40,456 bases of DNA from assembly GCA_964495465.1 (NCBI GenBank), contig CAZBWE010000011.1:1-40456 (forward strand), given 5' to 3'. The notes beneath the pieces are model-generated. The model saw only the letters and a list, made by a program, of their open reading frames with translations, had not been told where the DNA came from and did no database searches. This document shows, piece after piece, positions 1 through 8,259 of this stretch. This DNA is from CAZBWE01 sp964495465. Its GTDB lineage: Bacteria; Planctomycetota; Phycisphaerae; Sedimentisphaerales; Anaerobacaceae. Within the stretch, counting starts at the first letter, position 1, and the number at the start of each line of letters is the position of its first letter. Both the position numbers and the translations under genes were made by a program.

Positions 1-8
1 AATTAAAA

Positions 9-28
9 AGGAAAAAACACTTTTTCCT
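9..28. terminator. A/T-rich hairpin at window edge
   Basis: The arms AGGAAAAA and TTTTTCCT are perfectly complementary around a four-base ACAC loop. It could be the end of a transcript entering from the left, but the stem is mostly A-T and the gene it would serve lies outside the window, so the assignment is weak. Confidence 0.3.
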
Positions 29-171
29 CCCTTCATTTCCAGTCGGCAATAAATTGCGCTTTTGGCAATTATTATATACCAAGAAAAGACCTTTGCAAGG
101 CAAATCTTATTTTAATGACCGGCAAAAATCCATTCAAATTATTTATCTTTCCAAACATACAATATCAAAAA

Positions 172-312
172 AACTGTGTAAATCCGTGTAAATCCGTGTC
201 TAAAAAATTTTATCTGTGAACTCTGCGGTCTCTGTGGCCAAAAAATAATTAGTGTTTATTCGTGTTAATTCGTGGCTATATTTCTCTGTGTCTTTTGTGG
301 CGGGAATTAATA
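172..312. repeat. Intergenic phrase repeats (AATCCGTG / TTCGTGTTAATTCGTGG family)
   Basis: This stretch upstream of the arsenate reductase is built from short near-repeats: two AAATCCGTGT units, CTCTGCGGTCTCTGTGG, TTCGTGTTAATTCGTGGCTA and CTGTGTCTTTTGTGGC. The same phrases, in either orientation, recur near 930-1016, 7270-7325, 8866-8937, 10846-11000 and 14015-14115, always between genes or at a gene's very end. The rest of bases 1-383 is AT-rich and shows no gene. The function is unknown. Confidence 0.7.
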
Positions 313-383
313 TTTGCTCTTTAATTTTCTTCCAAATCCTGTTATCCTATCTAATAAAGATTGGTTAAATGGTTAAATGGTAA

Positions 384-830
384 TTGGTTATAGATTTGCC
401 TGAAGAAAAGTTCAAAATCCTGTTTCTCTGCACGGGTAATGCCTGCCGAAGCCAGATGGCTGAGGGCTGGGCAAGGCACATAAAAGGCGATATTATCGAT
501 GCCTACTCGGCTGGAATAAGCCCTGCAGGTCTCAATGAAAGGGCCGTCGAGGTAATGGCTGAAGCGGGAGTTGATATCTCGCAGCAGTATTCCAAGGGCA
601 TCGATGATTTGGCCGGCATAGATTTTGATTATGTAATTACCCTGTGCGATACTGCGAAAGAGCTGTGTCCGGTATTCGGCGGTAAGACAAAAATGATTCA
701 CAGGGGATTTGATGACCCTTCTTTTATAATCGGCTCTGAGCATGAGATTATGACTGCTTTTAGAAAGACGCGGGACAGAATCAGGTCCTTTATTGAGACG
801 CTGCCGGAGAGTTTGAAGAAAGAAGTATGA
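384..830 (+). CDS. arsC: Arsenate reductase, thioredoxin-coupled (low-MW phosphatase fold)
   Basis: This 148-residue cytoplasmic protein should reduce arsenate to arsenite. The P-loop CTGNACRS (C16 to S23) is the CX5R signature of low-molecular-weight tyrosine phosphatases and ArsC. The later cysteines C88 and C95 (TLCDTAKELC) have the same spacing from the P-loop cysteine as the relay cysteines C82 and C89 of the plasmid pI258 ArsC, which distinguishes it from a plain phosphatase: C16, C21, C88 and C95 all match with a constant offset of six. The start is TTG at 384, because the nearby ATG at 377 is in another frame and stops at once; a little further into the protein there is no better ATG. 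No arsR, arsB or acr3 gene is adjacent, so it stands alone here between repeat-rich spacers. Confidence 0.88.
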   Translation: MVIDLPEEKFKILFLCTGNACRSQMAEGWARHIKGDIIDAYSAGISPAGLNERAVEVMAEAGVDISQQYSKGIDDLAGIDFDYVITLCDTAKELCPVFGGKTKMIHRGFDDPSFIIGSEHEIMTAFRKTRDRIRSFIETLPESLKKEV

Positions 831-839
831 CTTTAAAAC

Positions 840-914
840 GTCATTGCGAGACCTGCGAAGCAGGTCGTGGCAATCTATATCTGTTGGACATCGAGATTGC
901 TTCGCTTCGCTCGG
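840..914. repeat. CATTGCGAG...GCAATCT palindromic repeat
   Basis: The element begins GTCATTGCGAGACCTGC, forms the hairpin GACCTGC-gaa-GCAGGTC, continues to GGCAATCT, and ends with CGAGATTGCTTCGCTTCG, an inverted version of the same theme. Other members lie at 27523-27586 and 33190-33230. It sits directly behind arsC and could also act as a transcript-end hairpin. Confidence 0.7.
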
Positions 915-929
915 TTTGTAAGCAGTGTT

Positions 930-1016
930 TTTTTTACCACGAATGAACACGAATTGACAAAAATTATTTTTTTATTATCTCTGTGTTCTCTGTGCCCTCT
1001 GTGGCTAAAAATATTA
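930..1016. repeat. Intergenic phrase repeats, second block
   Basis: It contains ACCACGAATGAACACGAATTGACA (split over the block), CTCTGTGTTCTCTGTGCCC and CTCTGTGGCTAAAAA, the same repeat vocabulary as 172-312. It fills the space between the CATTGCGAG element and the next gene. Confidence 0.6.
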
Positions 1017-1049
1017 TTTTTTTAACCAAGTTAGTGGAGCGAGTTTAAG

Positions 1050-2774
1050 ATGGATGCGGAGCTGCTGGAGAAACGCTCATCTGCGATAACGCTTTCGGAT
1101 ATGGAAATCTTTGTCTTTCCGGAGCTTATGTATAGCATAGTCCTGGCCAATATTATGAGCCCGGTTATCTGGCAGTGGCGGGAGCTGGATTGCTTCAAAA
1201 AGCTCGAAGGCAAAAGCAGCTACCGAAAGTTAATGCGGCTCAAGCAATTCATAATAGATGAGTATGAGTTCAATCTTGATTTGGAGACCTGGGGTCTTAC
1301 CAGCAAGGCAAAGGAGCTTAAGAGGTTCGAAAAATTTATTTCATCCGACGATATCGCAAGGAGCAACGCACTTTTCGGTTATCATGGTGACAGGTATTAC
1401 TTCGACGTTGATATACGAAGGCACTTCGGCCTGGATAAGTATGATGATGTTGTTATTCCGTACTGGAAGACCGAAACCGTCGAGGCGATGAATGCCTTTC
1501 GTCTGAAGGAAGGTTACGAAAGGGCGGCAGGCGAATGTGTGTCCCTTGCGGCCCTTTACGTCGCTGCGGCCTTTATAGTCTGTCAAATTCCGCTCGAAGA
1601 TATTTATATGATTCTTACGCCTCTTCATTCGCAGAATTTCATCGATTTAAAGGAAGGGATTTTGACCAATAACAGACGGCTTGTTACCAAAACGATGTGG
1701 TTCAACGGCACTGCCATATCCAACAAGGCCCAGCGTGCCCTGCGAAATGAAAACGTAACGATTGTCGCTCATCCGTCCGGCTGGGTGCACTGTTTATACA
1801 AGGATGCGACCATAGATAAAAAGATTTATCAGGATTTCGCTCGCAAGCTCGCCTCGTATCTTTCGATGGAGTTATCTCTTCCTGTGTTTGCGAGTTTTCT
1901 GAGAACTTATCGGGACTATCAGAAATACTTCCAGGTCTGCCGTGACTGTCACGGCCAGCCGCACTTCCTCAAGGCCGAGGTGCTCTTTCATTACGAGCAC
2001 GGCAGCAATTACCAAATCGCCGACAAAACTTATGACAAGCTGCTTGCCGAGGTCTCCGATGAGGATTTTGTCCCGTATGAGCTGCCCGGAAGAATCCGCT
2101 GCGACAAGCTCGATGAATTGATACGGACGAAGAAAATCGACCTGAAAAAAACGGATGGCAGGTCGGCATTAAAAAGTTTTATTGAGCCGGTTGTTCCCGA
2201 TGCCCAGGAGCTTGTTGAAAAGCTCTCTGAATTTTTGCATACCGAGGCTAAGCTGCCGGCTTTAGACAAAAACTTTCTGCCTGCTGAGCCGATTGAAATA
2301 AACGTCGAGCAGGATAGGAAAGAGATTATCGACTACCTGCAGCAGCTTCGCAAAACCAACACTGCCGCTGACCTTGCCTTTTATGCGTATCGCGATATGC
2401 AAAGCTGCGACTGGACGCCGTTTGTCAAGGCGGCGGTAGAGCGTAATCCGGCTTCAATCAAGCTGGCTGAATCTATGTCGGTCGATGAGGTTTACGCTCA
2501 GCTTAAAGCGATGGGGGATATCTCGATTTATGATGGCGGGCGATTGGCTCAGCCGGACGAGGTTGCGAACTATAAGACGGGTGATGGTCTCGAAAAGGCC
2601 TTTCTGTTAGCCAACATAATCCGCAGCAGAAATCCCGAACAGGATATAGAGATTATTTGCGACAGGAACGATATTTTGTTAAAAGGGCAGACACAATACC
2701 GCTTTGAATCGGACAAAGGATTTGAAAAGCAGTTTTATATCTCTGCTGCGGGGGATTTCAGCATAGCTGGATGA
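1050..2774 (+). CDS. Conserved-looking protein of unknown function
   Basis: I do not recognise this 574-residue protein. It has no signal peptide or clear membrane segment, so it is probably cytoplasmic. Residues 160-200 read GECVSLAALYVAAAF followed about 30 residues later by TPLHSQNF; a Cys (C163) at a helix start and a later His (H193) recall the transglutaminase-like/papain fold, but I cannot place a third catalytic residue. A CRDCH motif (C297-H301) resembles a haem-binding CxxCH, yet without an export signal it more likely binds a metal or is chance. The C-terminal third (about 400-574) is charged. The ATG at 1050 has GGAG ten bases upstream. It faces the tRNA-Pro gene tail to tail. Codon use is like its neighbours. 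Confidence 0.75.
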   Translation: MDAELLEKRSSAITLSDMEIFVFPELMYSIVLANIMSPVIWQWRELDCFKKLEGKSSYRKLMRLKQFIIDEYEFNLDLETWGLTSKAKELKRFEKFISSDDIARSNALFGYHGDRYYFDVDIRRHFGLDKYDDVVIPYWKTETVEAMNAFRLKEGYERAAGECVSLAALYVAAAFIVCQIPLEDIYMILTPLHSQNFIDLKEGILTNNRRLVTKTMWFNGTAISNKAQRALRNENVTIVAHPSGWVHCLYKDATIDKKIYQDFARKLASYLSMELSLPVFASFLRTYRDYQKYFQVCRDCHGQPHFLKAEVLFHYEHGSNYQIADKTYDKLLAEVSDEDFVPYELPGRIRCDKLDELIRTKKIDLKKTDGRSALKSFIEPVVPDAQELVEKLSEFLHTEAKLPALDKNFLPAEPIEINVEQDRKEIIDYLQQLRKTNTAADLAFYAYRDMQSCDWTPFVKAAVERNPASIKLAESMSVDEVYAQLKAMGDISIYDGGRLAQPDEVANYKTGDGLEKAFLLANIIRSRNPEQDIEIICDRNDILLKGQTQYRFESDKGFEKQFYISAAGDFSIAG

Positions 2775-2820
2775 GGAGGTAATATCAGCAGGACCGGGGT
2801 GCTCAAGAAAATAGGGAAAA

Positions 2821-2895
2821 TCGGGGCGACAGGACTTGAACCTGCGACCTCTTGACCCCCAGTCAAGCGCGCTAGCCAAACTGCGCCACGCCCCG
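2821..2895 (-). tRNA. tRNA-Pro (anticodon GGG)
   Basis: The reverse strand folds as a full cloverleaf: acceptor CGGGGCG/CGCCCCG with discriminator A, D stem GCGC/GCGC, anticodon stem CTTGA/TCAAG around the loop CTGGGGG (anticodon GGG), and a T arm GCAGG-TTCAAGT-CCTGT. The C1-G72 pair and A73 are the usual bacterial tRNA-Pro identity elements. The 3' CCA is not encoded. Confidence 0.95.
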
Positions 2896-2963
2896 TAAGG
2901 CCTGTATTGTAATATAAAATAATCGATAAAAACAAATTTTTTGATTATAATTTTTAAAAATCC

Positions 2964-2993
2964 TTGACAAAGTTAGGCATGACTAACTATATT
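2964..2993 (+). promoter_or_regulatory. feo operon promoter with metal-regulator operator
   Basis: A -35 box TTGACA (2964-2969) and a -10 box TATATT (2988-2993) are 18 bases apart. Between them lies an 18-bp palindrome, AGTTAG-GCATGA-CTAACT (2971-2988), symmetrical except for one base pair. Its TTAG/CTAA half-sites resemble DtxR/IdeR boxes. Binding of the DtxR-type regulator encoded immediately downstream would block RNA polymerase, so metal-dependent autoregulation of the feo operon is a natural reading. Confidence 0.75.
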
Positions 2994-3024
2994 AGGTCAA
3001 ACGTATATAGTAAAGAAAAGACCT

Positions 3025-3744
3025 ATGGCAGCAGTGAAAAGTAAACAATTAAGTGCATCCCTTGAGGATTACCTTGAGGCGATATTTAATCTCGCCGGTG
3101 AGTCGGACGTGGCCCGTAGCAAGGACATAGCAAAATTGCTCAGCGTCTCTAAGTCTTCTGTTACCGGTGCCTTACGGCTTTTGAGGAAAAAGGGATTGGC
3201 TAATTATAAGCCATACGAATATGTTACACTTACTGGAGCCGGTCAGGCAGCGGCAGCCGAAGTTGTGCGGAAACATAATATTCTCAAATCGTTTTTCATT
3301 GATGTCCTGGGGATTGATTCGGATATTGCCCAGCAGGTGGCCTGCAGGGCTGAGCACATCCTTGGGATAGAGGTTATTGCAAGACTTTTGTGTTTCATAG
3401 ACTTTATTAACCACGGCAATAAAAATGGTTACGATTTTGCAGGCGAATTTCAAAGGTTCTGTAAAACCAGATTGCAAAATAGCGATTTTTCAAACAGGGA
3501 GATAAGTAAAGTGAGCGGCATAGTCGGGCTTAACGAGCTTAAACCGGGCCAAAAAGGCAAAATTGTTAAGATAATTGGACAAAGCGGCGTGAATAAGCGC
3601 ATCGCTGATATGGGTGTTGTGCCGGGGACAATTGTGGAAGTTCAAAGAGTCGCGCCATTTGGTGATCCGATTGATGTGAAATTGAAGGGCTATCATCTTT
3701 CACTTCGCAAAGAAGATGCGTCGAAGATTATGGTGAAATTATGA
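3025..3744 (+). CDS. DtxR/MntR-family metal-dependent regulator fused to a FeoA domain
   Basis: This 239-residue repressor should sense iron or manganese and control the operon it heads. Residues 10-70 form the winged helix (SLEDYLEAIF; DIAKLLSVSKSSVTGALRLL). Residues 72-145 are the dimerisation domain with likely metal ligands D15, E18, H84, C107, E110 and H111; D15/E18 match MntR, while C107 at the position of DtxR Cys102 is DtxR-like, so metal preference is uncertain. Residues about 166-239 are a FeoA/SH3-like domain (LKPGQKGKIVKI...RIADMGVVPGTIVEV). A second, free FeoA gene follows, overlapping by ATGA. Iron is the likelier signal because feoA and feoB are downstream. The start ATG at 3025 follows AAAGAAAAG. 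Confidence 0.9.
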   Translation: MAAVKSKQLSASLEDYLEAIFNLAGESDVARSKDIAKLLSVSKSSVTGALRLLRKKGLANYKPYEYVTLTGAGQAAAAEVVRKHNILKSFFIDVLGIDSDIAQQVACRAEHILGIEVIARLLCFIDFINHGNKNGYDFAGEFQRFCKTRLQNSDFSNREISKVSGIVGLNELKPGQKGKIVKIIGQSGVNKRIADMGVVPGTIVEVQRVAPFGDPIDVKLKGYHLSLRKEDASKIMVKL

Positions 3745-3980
3745 GAAACAAGCCTTTAAAACCATTGTCGATGGTTAGGGCCGGTGAAACGGTTAAGCTG
3801 GCCAGGATAAATGCAGGGCGAGGTTTGAATAGTCACCTTATCTCAATGGGGTTTGTGCCCAATATCGAAATCACGGTCATAAACAACAGCCGTTCTGGGC
3901 CTTTTGTGATAAGCGTTAAGGGCTCAAAGATGATGTTTGGCAGGGGTATGGCCCAGAAGATTATGGTCAGAGAAGTTTAA
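3741..3980 (+). CDS. feoA: Ferrous iron transport protein A
   Basis: This 79-residue SH3-like cytoplasmic protein is the accessory factor of the FeoB Fe(II) channel. The FeoA signature is clear: LARINAGRGLNSHLISMGFVPNIEITVIN, then GPFVISVKGSKMMFGRGMAQKIMV. It overlaps the end of the upstream regulator by ATGA, so the two are translationally coupled. Together with the FeoA domain in that regulator it gives two FeoA modules in one operon. Expression should follow the palindromic operator upstream of the first gene. Confidence 0.92.
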   Translation: MRNKPLKPLSMVRAGETVKLARINAGRGLNSHLISMGFVPNIEITVINNSRSGPFVISVKGSKMMFGRGMAQKIMVREV

Positions 3981-4036
3981 TATTATATTCACTTTTTTAT
4001 AGTAAGTCTAAAATATTTTGGAAGACGATATAAGTA

Positions 4037-4885
4037 ATGAACTGGTGGAATCATATCCCAGAGCACATTAATCCCAATATATTTGAGATTGGCCTGTTTC
4101 AAATACGCTATTATAGCTTAATGTATCTTGTTGCCTTTACTATCACATATTTACTTGTTTTGCACAGATTAAAAAACGAAAGATACGAATATTCCAAAAA
4201 CACTATACAAACTTTTTTTCTGTATGCTATTTCGGGTACGCTGATTGGGGGAAGACTCGGCTTCGTATTATTTTATGATTTAACGTATTTCATCGCACAT
4301 CCATTAAGAATAATTTGTCCGTTTGATTATTCAAATGGATTCCGCTACATCGGTCTTTTCGGAATGTCTTATCACGGGGGATTGCTTGGAGTAATTTTAG
4401 CTTCTTTGCTTTTCTGCTATAAAAGAAGAGTAAAGTTTTGGCGTTTTGCAGACTTGGTTTCACCTGCGATTCCTTTAGGATTTACATTTGGCCGGATAGG
4501 CAATTTTCTCAACGGAGAGCTTTATGGTCGAGTTACATCTGTTCCCTGGGGGATGTACTTTCCTTTAGACGAAACTCATCAATTACGACACCCCTCACAG
4601 CTCTACGAGGCCTTTTTTGAAGGAGTATGTCTTTTCATAATTCTTTGGAGTATAAGGAAAAAGCGCTATTTCGATGGTTTTCACTTCTGCTTTTATATCA
4701 TTGGTTATGGAATAATTCGGTTTTGTATTGAATTTGTAAGAGAGCCAAATCCTGGGCTGGGCTCTATATGGCATTTATTCACAATGGGACAGATTCTCTG
4801 CATTGTTATGGTGTTGGGCGGCACTTTTATTATGTTGATGAGAAAACAATCGCCGAAGCTGTCATTGGAGCATAACGACAATTAG
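4037..4885 (+). CDS. lgt: Prolipoprotein diacylglyceryl transferase (copy 1)
   Basis: This 282-residue inner-membrane enzyme moves diacylglycerol from phosphatidylglycerol to the lipobox cysteine of prolipoproteins. The Lgt core is intact: MSYHGGLLG with H113, the signature GRIGNFLNGELYG (R153, N156), HPSQLYEA, and a late IEFVREPN with a conserved Arg. Seven or so hydrophobic segments are spread over the length, which is normal for the family. It lies between feoA and feoB on the same strand, 56 bases after feoA and 12 before feoB, with no terminator in between, so it is apparently co-transcribed with iron transport genes. A second, divergent Lgt is at 34674-35669. The pair and the location are unusual. 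Confidence 0.93.
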   Translation: MNWWNHIPEHINPNIFEIGLFQIRYYSLMYLVAFTITYLLVLHRLKNERYEYSKNTIQTFFLYAISGTLIGGRLGFVLFYDLTYFIAHPLRIICPFDYSNGFRYIGLFGMSYHGGLLGVILASLLFCYKRRVKFWRFADLVSPAIPLGFTFGRIGNFLNGELYGRVTSVPWGMYFPLDETHQLRHPSQLYEAFFEGVCLFIILWSIRKKRYFDGFHFCFYIIGYGIIRFCIEFVREPNPGLGSIWHLFTMGQILCIVMVLGGTFIMLMRKQSPKLSLEHNDN

Positions 4886-4897
4886 TAGAGATACAAT

Positions 4898-6967
4898 ATG
4901 ACCGACAACAGAAAAATAACTATAGCGTTGGCTGGCAATCCCAATAGCGGCAAGACCACTGTATTCAACCTGCTGACAGGTGCTCGCCAGCACGTAGGCA
5001 ATTACCCGGGAGTGACGGTCGAAAAAAAGCAGGGATTGTGCAGATACGCCGGGTATGAGATGGTTATTGTTGATTTGCCGGGAACATACAGCTTGACGGC
5101 TTATTCGGACGAAGAGCTTGTTGCCCGCAATTTTATCATCGATGAGCAGCCGGATGTTGTTGTTGACATTATAGATGCTTCTAATATCGAACGCAACCTG
5201 TATCTGGCAACTCAGTTAATCGAGATGGATGTGCCTTTGGTTTTGGCTTTCAATATGAGTGACATCGCCGCGCAAAGGGGTTTGCAGTTTGATATCGAGC
5301 AGCTTTGCGACCTTTTACAGGCGAAAATAGTGCCTATGGTGGGTAATAAAGGCAAAGGTAAGACAGAGTTGCTCAATGCTATTATTGAGACAGCACGGGC
5401 CGGAAAGGTTGAGCGCACTCACAAGGTAAATTACGGATATGAGATTGAAAACGAACTGAAAAAAATTGAAACGCTTATCACAGATAAAGAGCCGAAATTA
5501 ACACAAAAATACAGTTCTAAATGGCTGGCAGTCAAGTTGCTTGAGCAGGATATTGAGATAACAAAGAAAATTAGTAGCAGGGAGATTTTTGAGGCTCTAA
5601 CTGGCAGTATCGAGCGTTTAAGAACGATTTTCAGCGATGAGCCGGAGATTATAATTGCGGACCGAAGGTATGGTTTTATATCGGGTGCTTGCCAGGAGAC
5701 AATCAAGAGCACTGTTGAATTACGTCACAGCATAAGCGATATGGTAGATGCCGTAGTAACAAATCGCATACTGGGGCTGCCGATTTTTCTTTTGCTGATG
5801 TATATGGTCTTTTTCCTGACTTTTAAGATAGGTGATTATCCGATGGGCTGGCTGGAGCAGTTTTTTGAATGGGCGGGAAAAAGTATAGCTGACTTTTGGC
5901 CGGCCGGAAGTGAAAGCCAGCTTAAATCTCTTTTGGTTGATGGTGTAATCGGCGGTGTCGGCGGAGTCATTGTATTTTTGCCTAATATACTTTTATTGTT
6001 TTTGGCGATAGCGATTCTTGAGGATTCCGGCTATATGGCCAGAGCCGCCTTTATTATGGACCGCATAATGCACAAAATTGGCCTGCACGGCAAGAGCTTT
6101 ATACCGATGCTTATAGGTTTTGGCTGTTCCATACCTGCCATTATGGGCACGCGAATACTCGAGAACAAGCGTACCCGATTTACGACAATAATGGTAATCC
6201 CATTGATGAGTTGCGGTGCAAAGTTAATTATTTACGCCCTTATCATACCTGCCTTTTTTCCGGAGCAATGGCGAGGCCCTATGCTCTGGCTGATTTATCT
6301 GATTGGAATTGGGCTGGCGATTATCTGCATTAAAGTTTTACGGCTGACCGTTTTCAGGGGGGAAACTATTCCGTTTGTTATGGAGCTGCCGCCTTATCGT
6401 ATGCCTACTTTGAAATCTGCCTTGATTCATATGTGGCAAAGGGGCTGGATATATCTGAGAAAGGCAGGGACAATAATCCTCGTCATATCAATCATCCTCT
6501 GGGTAGCGATGAGTTACCCAAAACCGGGTAAAGAGTCGCTGTCCGGCTTGAATCCTGAGCAGGCGCAGCAGGTGACATTGGAGCATTCCATAATTGGCAG
6601 CATCGGCCGGGCCATAGAGCCGGCCCTTAAACCGCTTGGCTTTGACTGGAAGATAGGAACGGCTCTTATCGGGGCGACAGCTGCAAAGGAGGTATTTGTT
6701 GCGCAGTTGGGCATAGTATATGCAGTTGGTAGCGAGGAGAAGGGCACTGAGACGTTGCGGGAAAAATTGCAGGAAAACTACACGCCTTTGACGGGCTTTT
6801 GCATTATGTTGTTTTGTCTGATTAGCACACCTTGTGTGGCAACGGTCGTTATGACAAGGCAGGAAACCGGTTCCTGGGGCTGGGCGTTATTTCAATTCCT
6901 CGGCCTGACGGTTCTGGCATACCTTATTACATTCATGGTTTACCAATTCGGCAGTTTAATATTGTGA
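4898..6967 (+). CDS. feoB: Ferrous iron transport protein B
   Basis: This 689-residue protein is the GTP-driven Fe(II) transporter of the inner membrane. The N-terminal G domain has G1 GNPNSGKTT (13-21), a switch region NYPGVTVEK, G3 DLPGTY (59-64) and G4 NMSD (119-122). From about residue 285 the membrane part follows, with two Gate-type regions (GLPIFLLLMYMVFFLTF; MSCGAKLIIYALIIPAFF) and the late ATAAKEVFVAQLGIVY motif. Length is typical. It closes an operon of DtxR-FeoA, feoA and lgt, and shares their metal-controlled promoter. No clear terminator follows. Confidence 0.96.
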   Translation: MTDNRKITIALAGNPNSGKTTVFNLLTGARQHVGNYPGVTVEKKQGLCRYAGYEMVIVDLPGTYSLTAYSDEELVARNFIIDEQPDVVVDIIDASNIERNLYLATQLIEMDVPLVLAFNMSDIAAQRGLQFDIEQLCDLLQAKIVPMVGNKGKGKTELLNAIIETARAGKVERTHKVNYGYEIENELKKIETLITDKEPKLTQKYSSKWLAVKLLEQDIEITKKISSREIFEALTGSIERLRTIFSDEPEIIIADRRYGFISGACQETIKSTVELRHSISDMVDAVVTNRILGLPIFLLLMYMVFFLTFKIGDYPMGWLEQFFEWAGKSIADFWPAGSESQLKSLLVDGVIGGVGGVIVFLPNILLLFLAIAILEDSGYMARAAFIMDRIMHKIGLHGKSFIPMLIGFGCSIPAIMGTRILENKRTRFTTIMVIPLMSCGAKLIIYALIIPAFFPEQWRGPMLWLIYLIGIGLAIICIKVLRLTVFRGETIPFVMELPPYRMPTLKSALIHMWQRGWIYLRKAGTIILVISIILWVAMSYPKPGKESLSGLNPEQAQQVTLEHSIIGSIGRAIEPALKPLGFDWKIGTALIGATAAKEVFVAQLGIVYAVGSEEKGTETLREKLQENYTPLTGFCIMLFCLISTPCVATVVMTRQETGSWGWALFQFLGLTVLAYLITFMVYQFGSLIL

Positions 6968-7395
6968 AAATTAGACTTGGATTTTTTAAAAATTGGGGTT
7001 TTTGGGGATAATTTTGGGGTGATTTAAAGGGTCAATCCTTGCTTTTAGTTCAAAAATGAGGGAGATATGTCGCTATAACCGATACAATAGTTAAATCTTT
7101 CCCAAATTACGGCTAAAAATGAGCAAAAAATGACCAAAAAGTGATGGAAAATGACAAGAAATGAATGCGTTTTAACAAAAAATGAATAAAAAATGAGAGA
7201 TTCTGAACAGGTTTTTTGGGGTAAGCCGGAAAAACGACCATTAAAAAGAGGCCCTGTTAAAATGGAGGAAATAGACACGGATTCCTTCGACAAGCTCAGG
7301 ACGAGGTAACACGAATTGACACAAGTTTATTTATCGGCCAAAAACGCACTTTTGGAATTATTCAGGCCGTCCCTCCATAGCCAGATGTTATAAGA
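6968..7395. other. Gene-free spacer with AAAATGA-rich stretch and phrase repeats
   Basis: No credible gene lies here. Bases 7050-7196 carry seven copies of AAATGA at irregular spacing, giving purine-biased low complexity. Bases 7270-7325 are a phrase-repeat block (GACACGGATT, CCTTCGACAAGCTCAGGACG, TAACACGAATTGACAC). The rest shows nothing recognisable. Confidence 0.6.
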
Positions 7396-8196
7396 TTATT
7401 CCTCAAATGGGTTTAATGGTTCCAAATAAGTAAATGGAAGCTCGACTGACGTTGCTACACAAGCATTTTTAGGAATTGGGGATTTGTTAAGGCGATACAT
7501 GCCAAAGCAACCTTGTGGACGCCCGAGTACTTTCCCTCCTAGATTATGCCAGTTATATATGTCAATTGCGAATACCCCAAAATGAGATTCATTATCATCT
7601 GCTGTACTCCAAACAACCTCGAAACGAAACTTGCCATTGTATGCTTGTATATGGTCGACATTTGATATCTTTCGATTATCTTTTAGCAGTTTGCACAATA
7701 TTTGATGTTGGGGAAGAAGCTCGTTTTCATCAATATTGCCAGTTTCTGGATCAAATATTGGAAGTGGTAACAGTACCGCCCTATTTGTATCCTCATTTCT
7801 GAGAAACTCATGGTAAAGGGCGGCATGACAGGCACGCAGGATTTTTGCCGCGATCCTGCGCAGGGACAAACCTTTCAGTAACACACCAGTCGGTTTTCCA
7901 TCACGCTTAACAATGCCTACTTGTTCCGTCTTGAGTGGTGGGACCACCGTATCCTTAGGATGTAATAGTGCAATTAATCCTTTGGCTTGTTCATCAGAGA
8001 ATGAATACTCTGAATTACATTCATTATGTGCCGGAAGTATCAACGGCCAACCGCGATCCTCAGCTATAAAGATTTTTTTGGGAGGCACATGATCACGAGT
8101 TGAAGGATTGCTTTCAGTAAAAGGGTTCCCGCACACATAGCAGAAATCTAACAGCGACACTTTTCTTGCTTGCTGTGCAGTTATTATTTCAACCAT
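7396..8196 (-). CDS. HNH-endonuclease-like protein
   Basis: This 266-residue protein has an N-terminal zinc-type HNH module: CYVCG (C19, C22), RDHVPPKKIF (H36) and PAHNECNSEYS (H57, C60, N61). The arrangement CxxC...(K/R)(D/E)HVPPK...CN is typical of a bacterial HNH subfamily. The rest, residues 75-266, is a partner domain I do not recognise, with a conserved-looking block FRFEVVWSTADDNESHFGVFAIDIYNW split over a beta-rich stretch. No signal peptide is present. It is 63 bases downstream of a HEPN-like gene on the same strand, suggesting co-transcription. Such nuclease pairs are often found in defence or toxin loci, but no direct evidence here fixes that role. A predicted restriction-type or abortive-infection nuclease is an inference. 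Confidence 0.7.
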   Translation of the reverse strand: MVEIITAQQARKVSLLDFCYVCGNPFTESNPSTRDHVPPKKIFIAEDRGWPLILPAHNECNSEYSFSDEQAKGLIALLHPKDTVVPPLKTEQVGIVKRDGKPTGVLLKGLSLRRIAAKILRACHAALYHEFLRNEDTNRAVLLPLPIFDPETGNIDENELLPQHQILCKLLKDNRKISNVDHIQAYNGKFRFEVVWSTADDNESHFGVFAIDIYNWHNLGGKVLGRPQGCFGMYRLNKSPIPKNACVATSVELPFTYLEPLNPFEE

Positions 8197-8259
8197 ATCT
8201 ATTGCTTATAAGGTCACGGCTAACCGGCAGGCTTTAGGTCATCTCTTTCTATCGGTATG

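Noticed and set aside
351..950. A 199-residue minus-strand reading frame over arsC
   Set aside because: It is the shadow of the clear arsenate reductase on the plus strand and runs through repeat DNA; no domain is visible.
1938..1956. CxxCH haem-binding site in the 574-residue unknown protein
   Set aside because: The protein has no signal peptide, so attachment of haem in the periplasm is unlikely; the motif is probably chance or a metal site.
7045..7293. An 82-residue minus-strand frame rich in Phe, Leu and Val
   Set aside because: It is produced by the AAAATGA-rich tract read on the other strand and has no start signal or relatives that I recognise.
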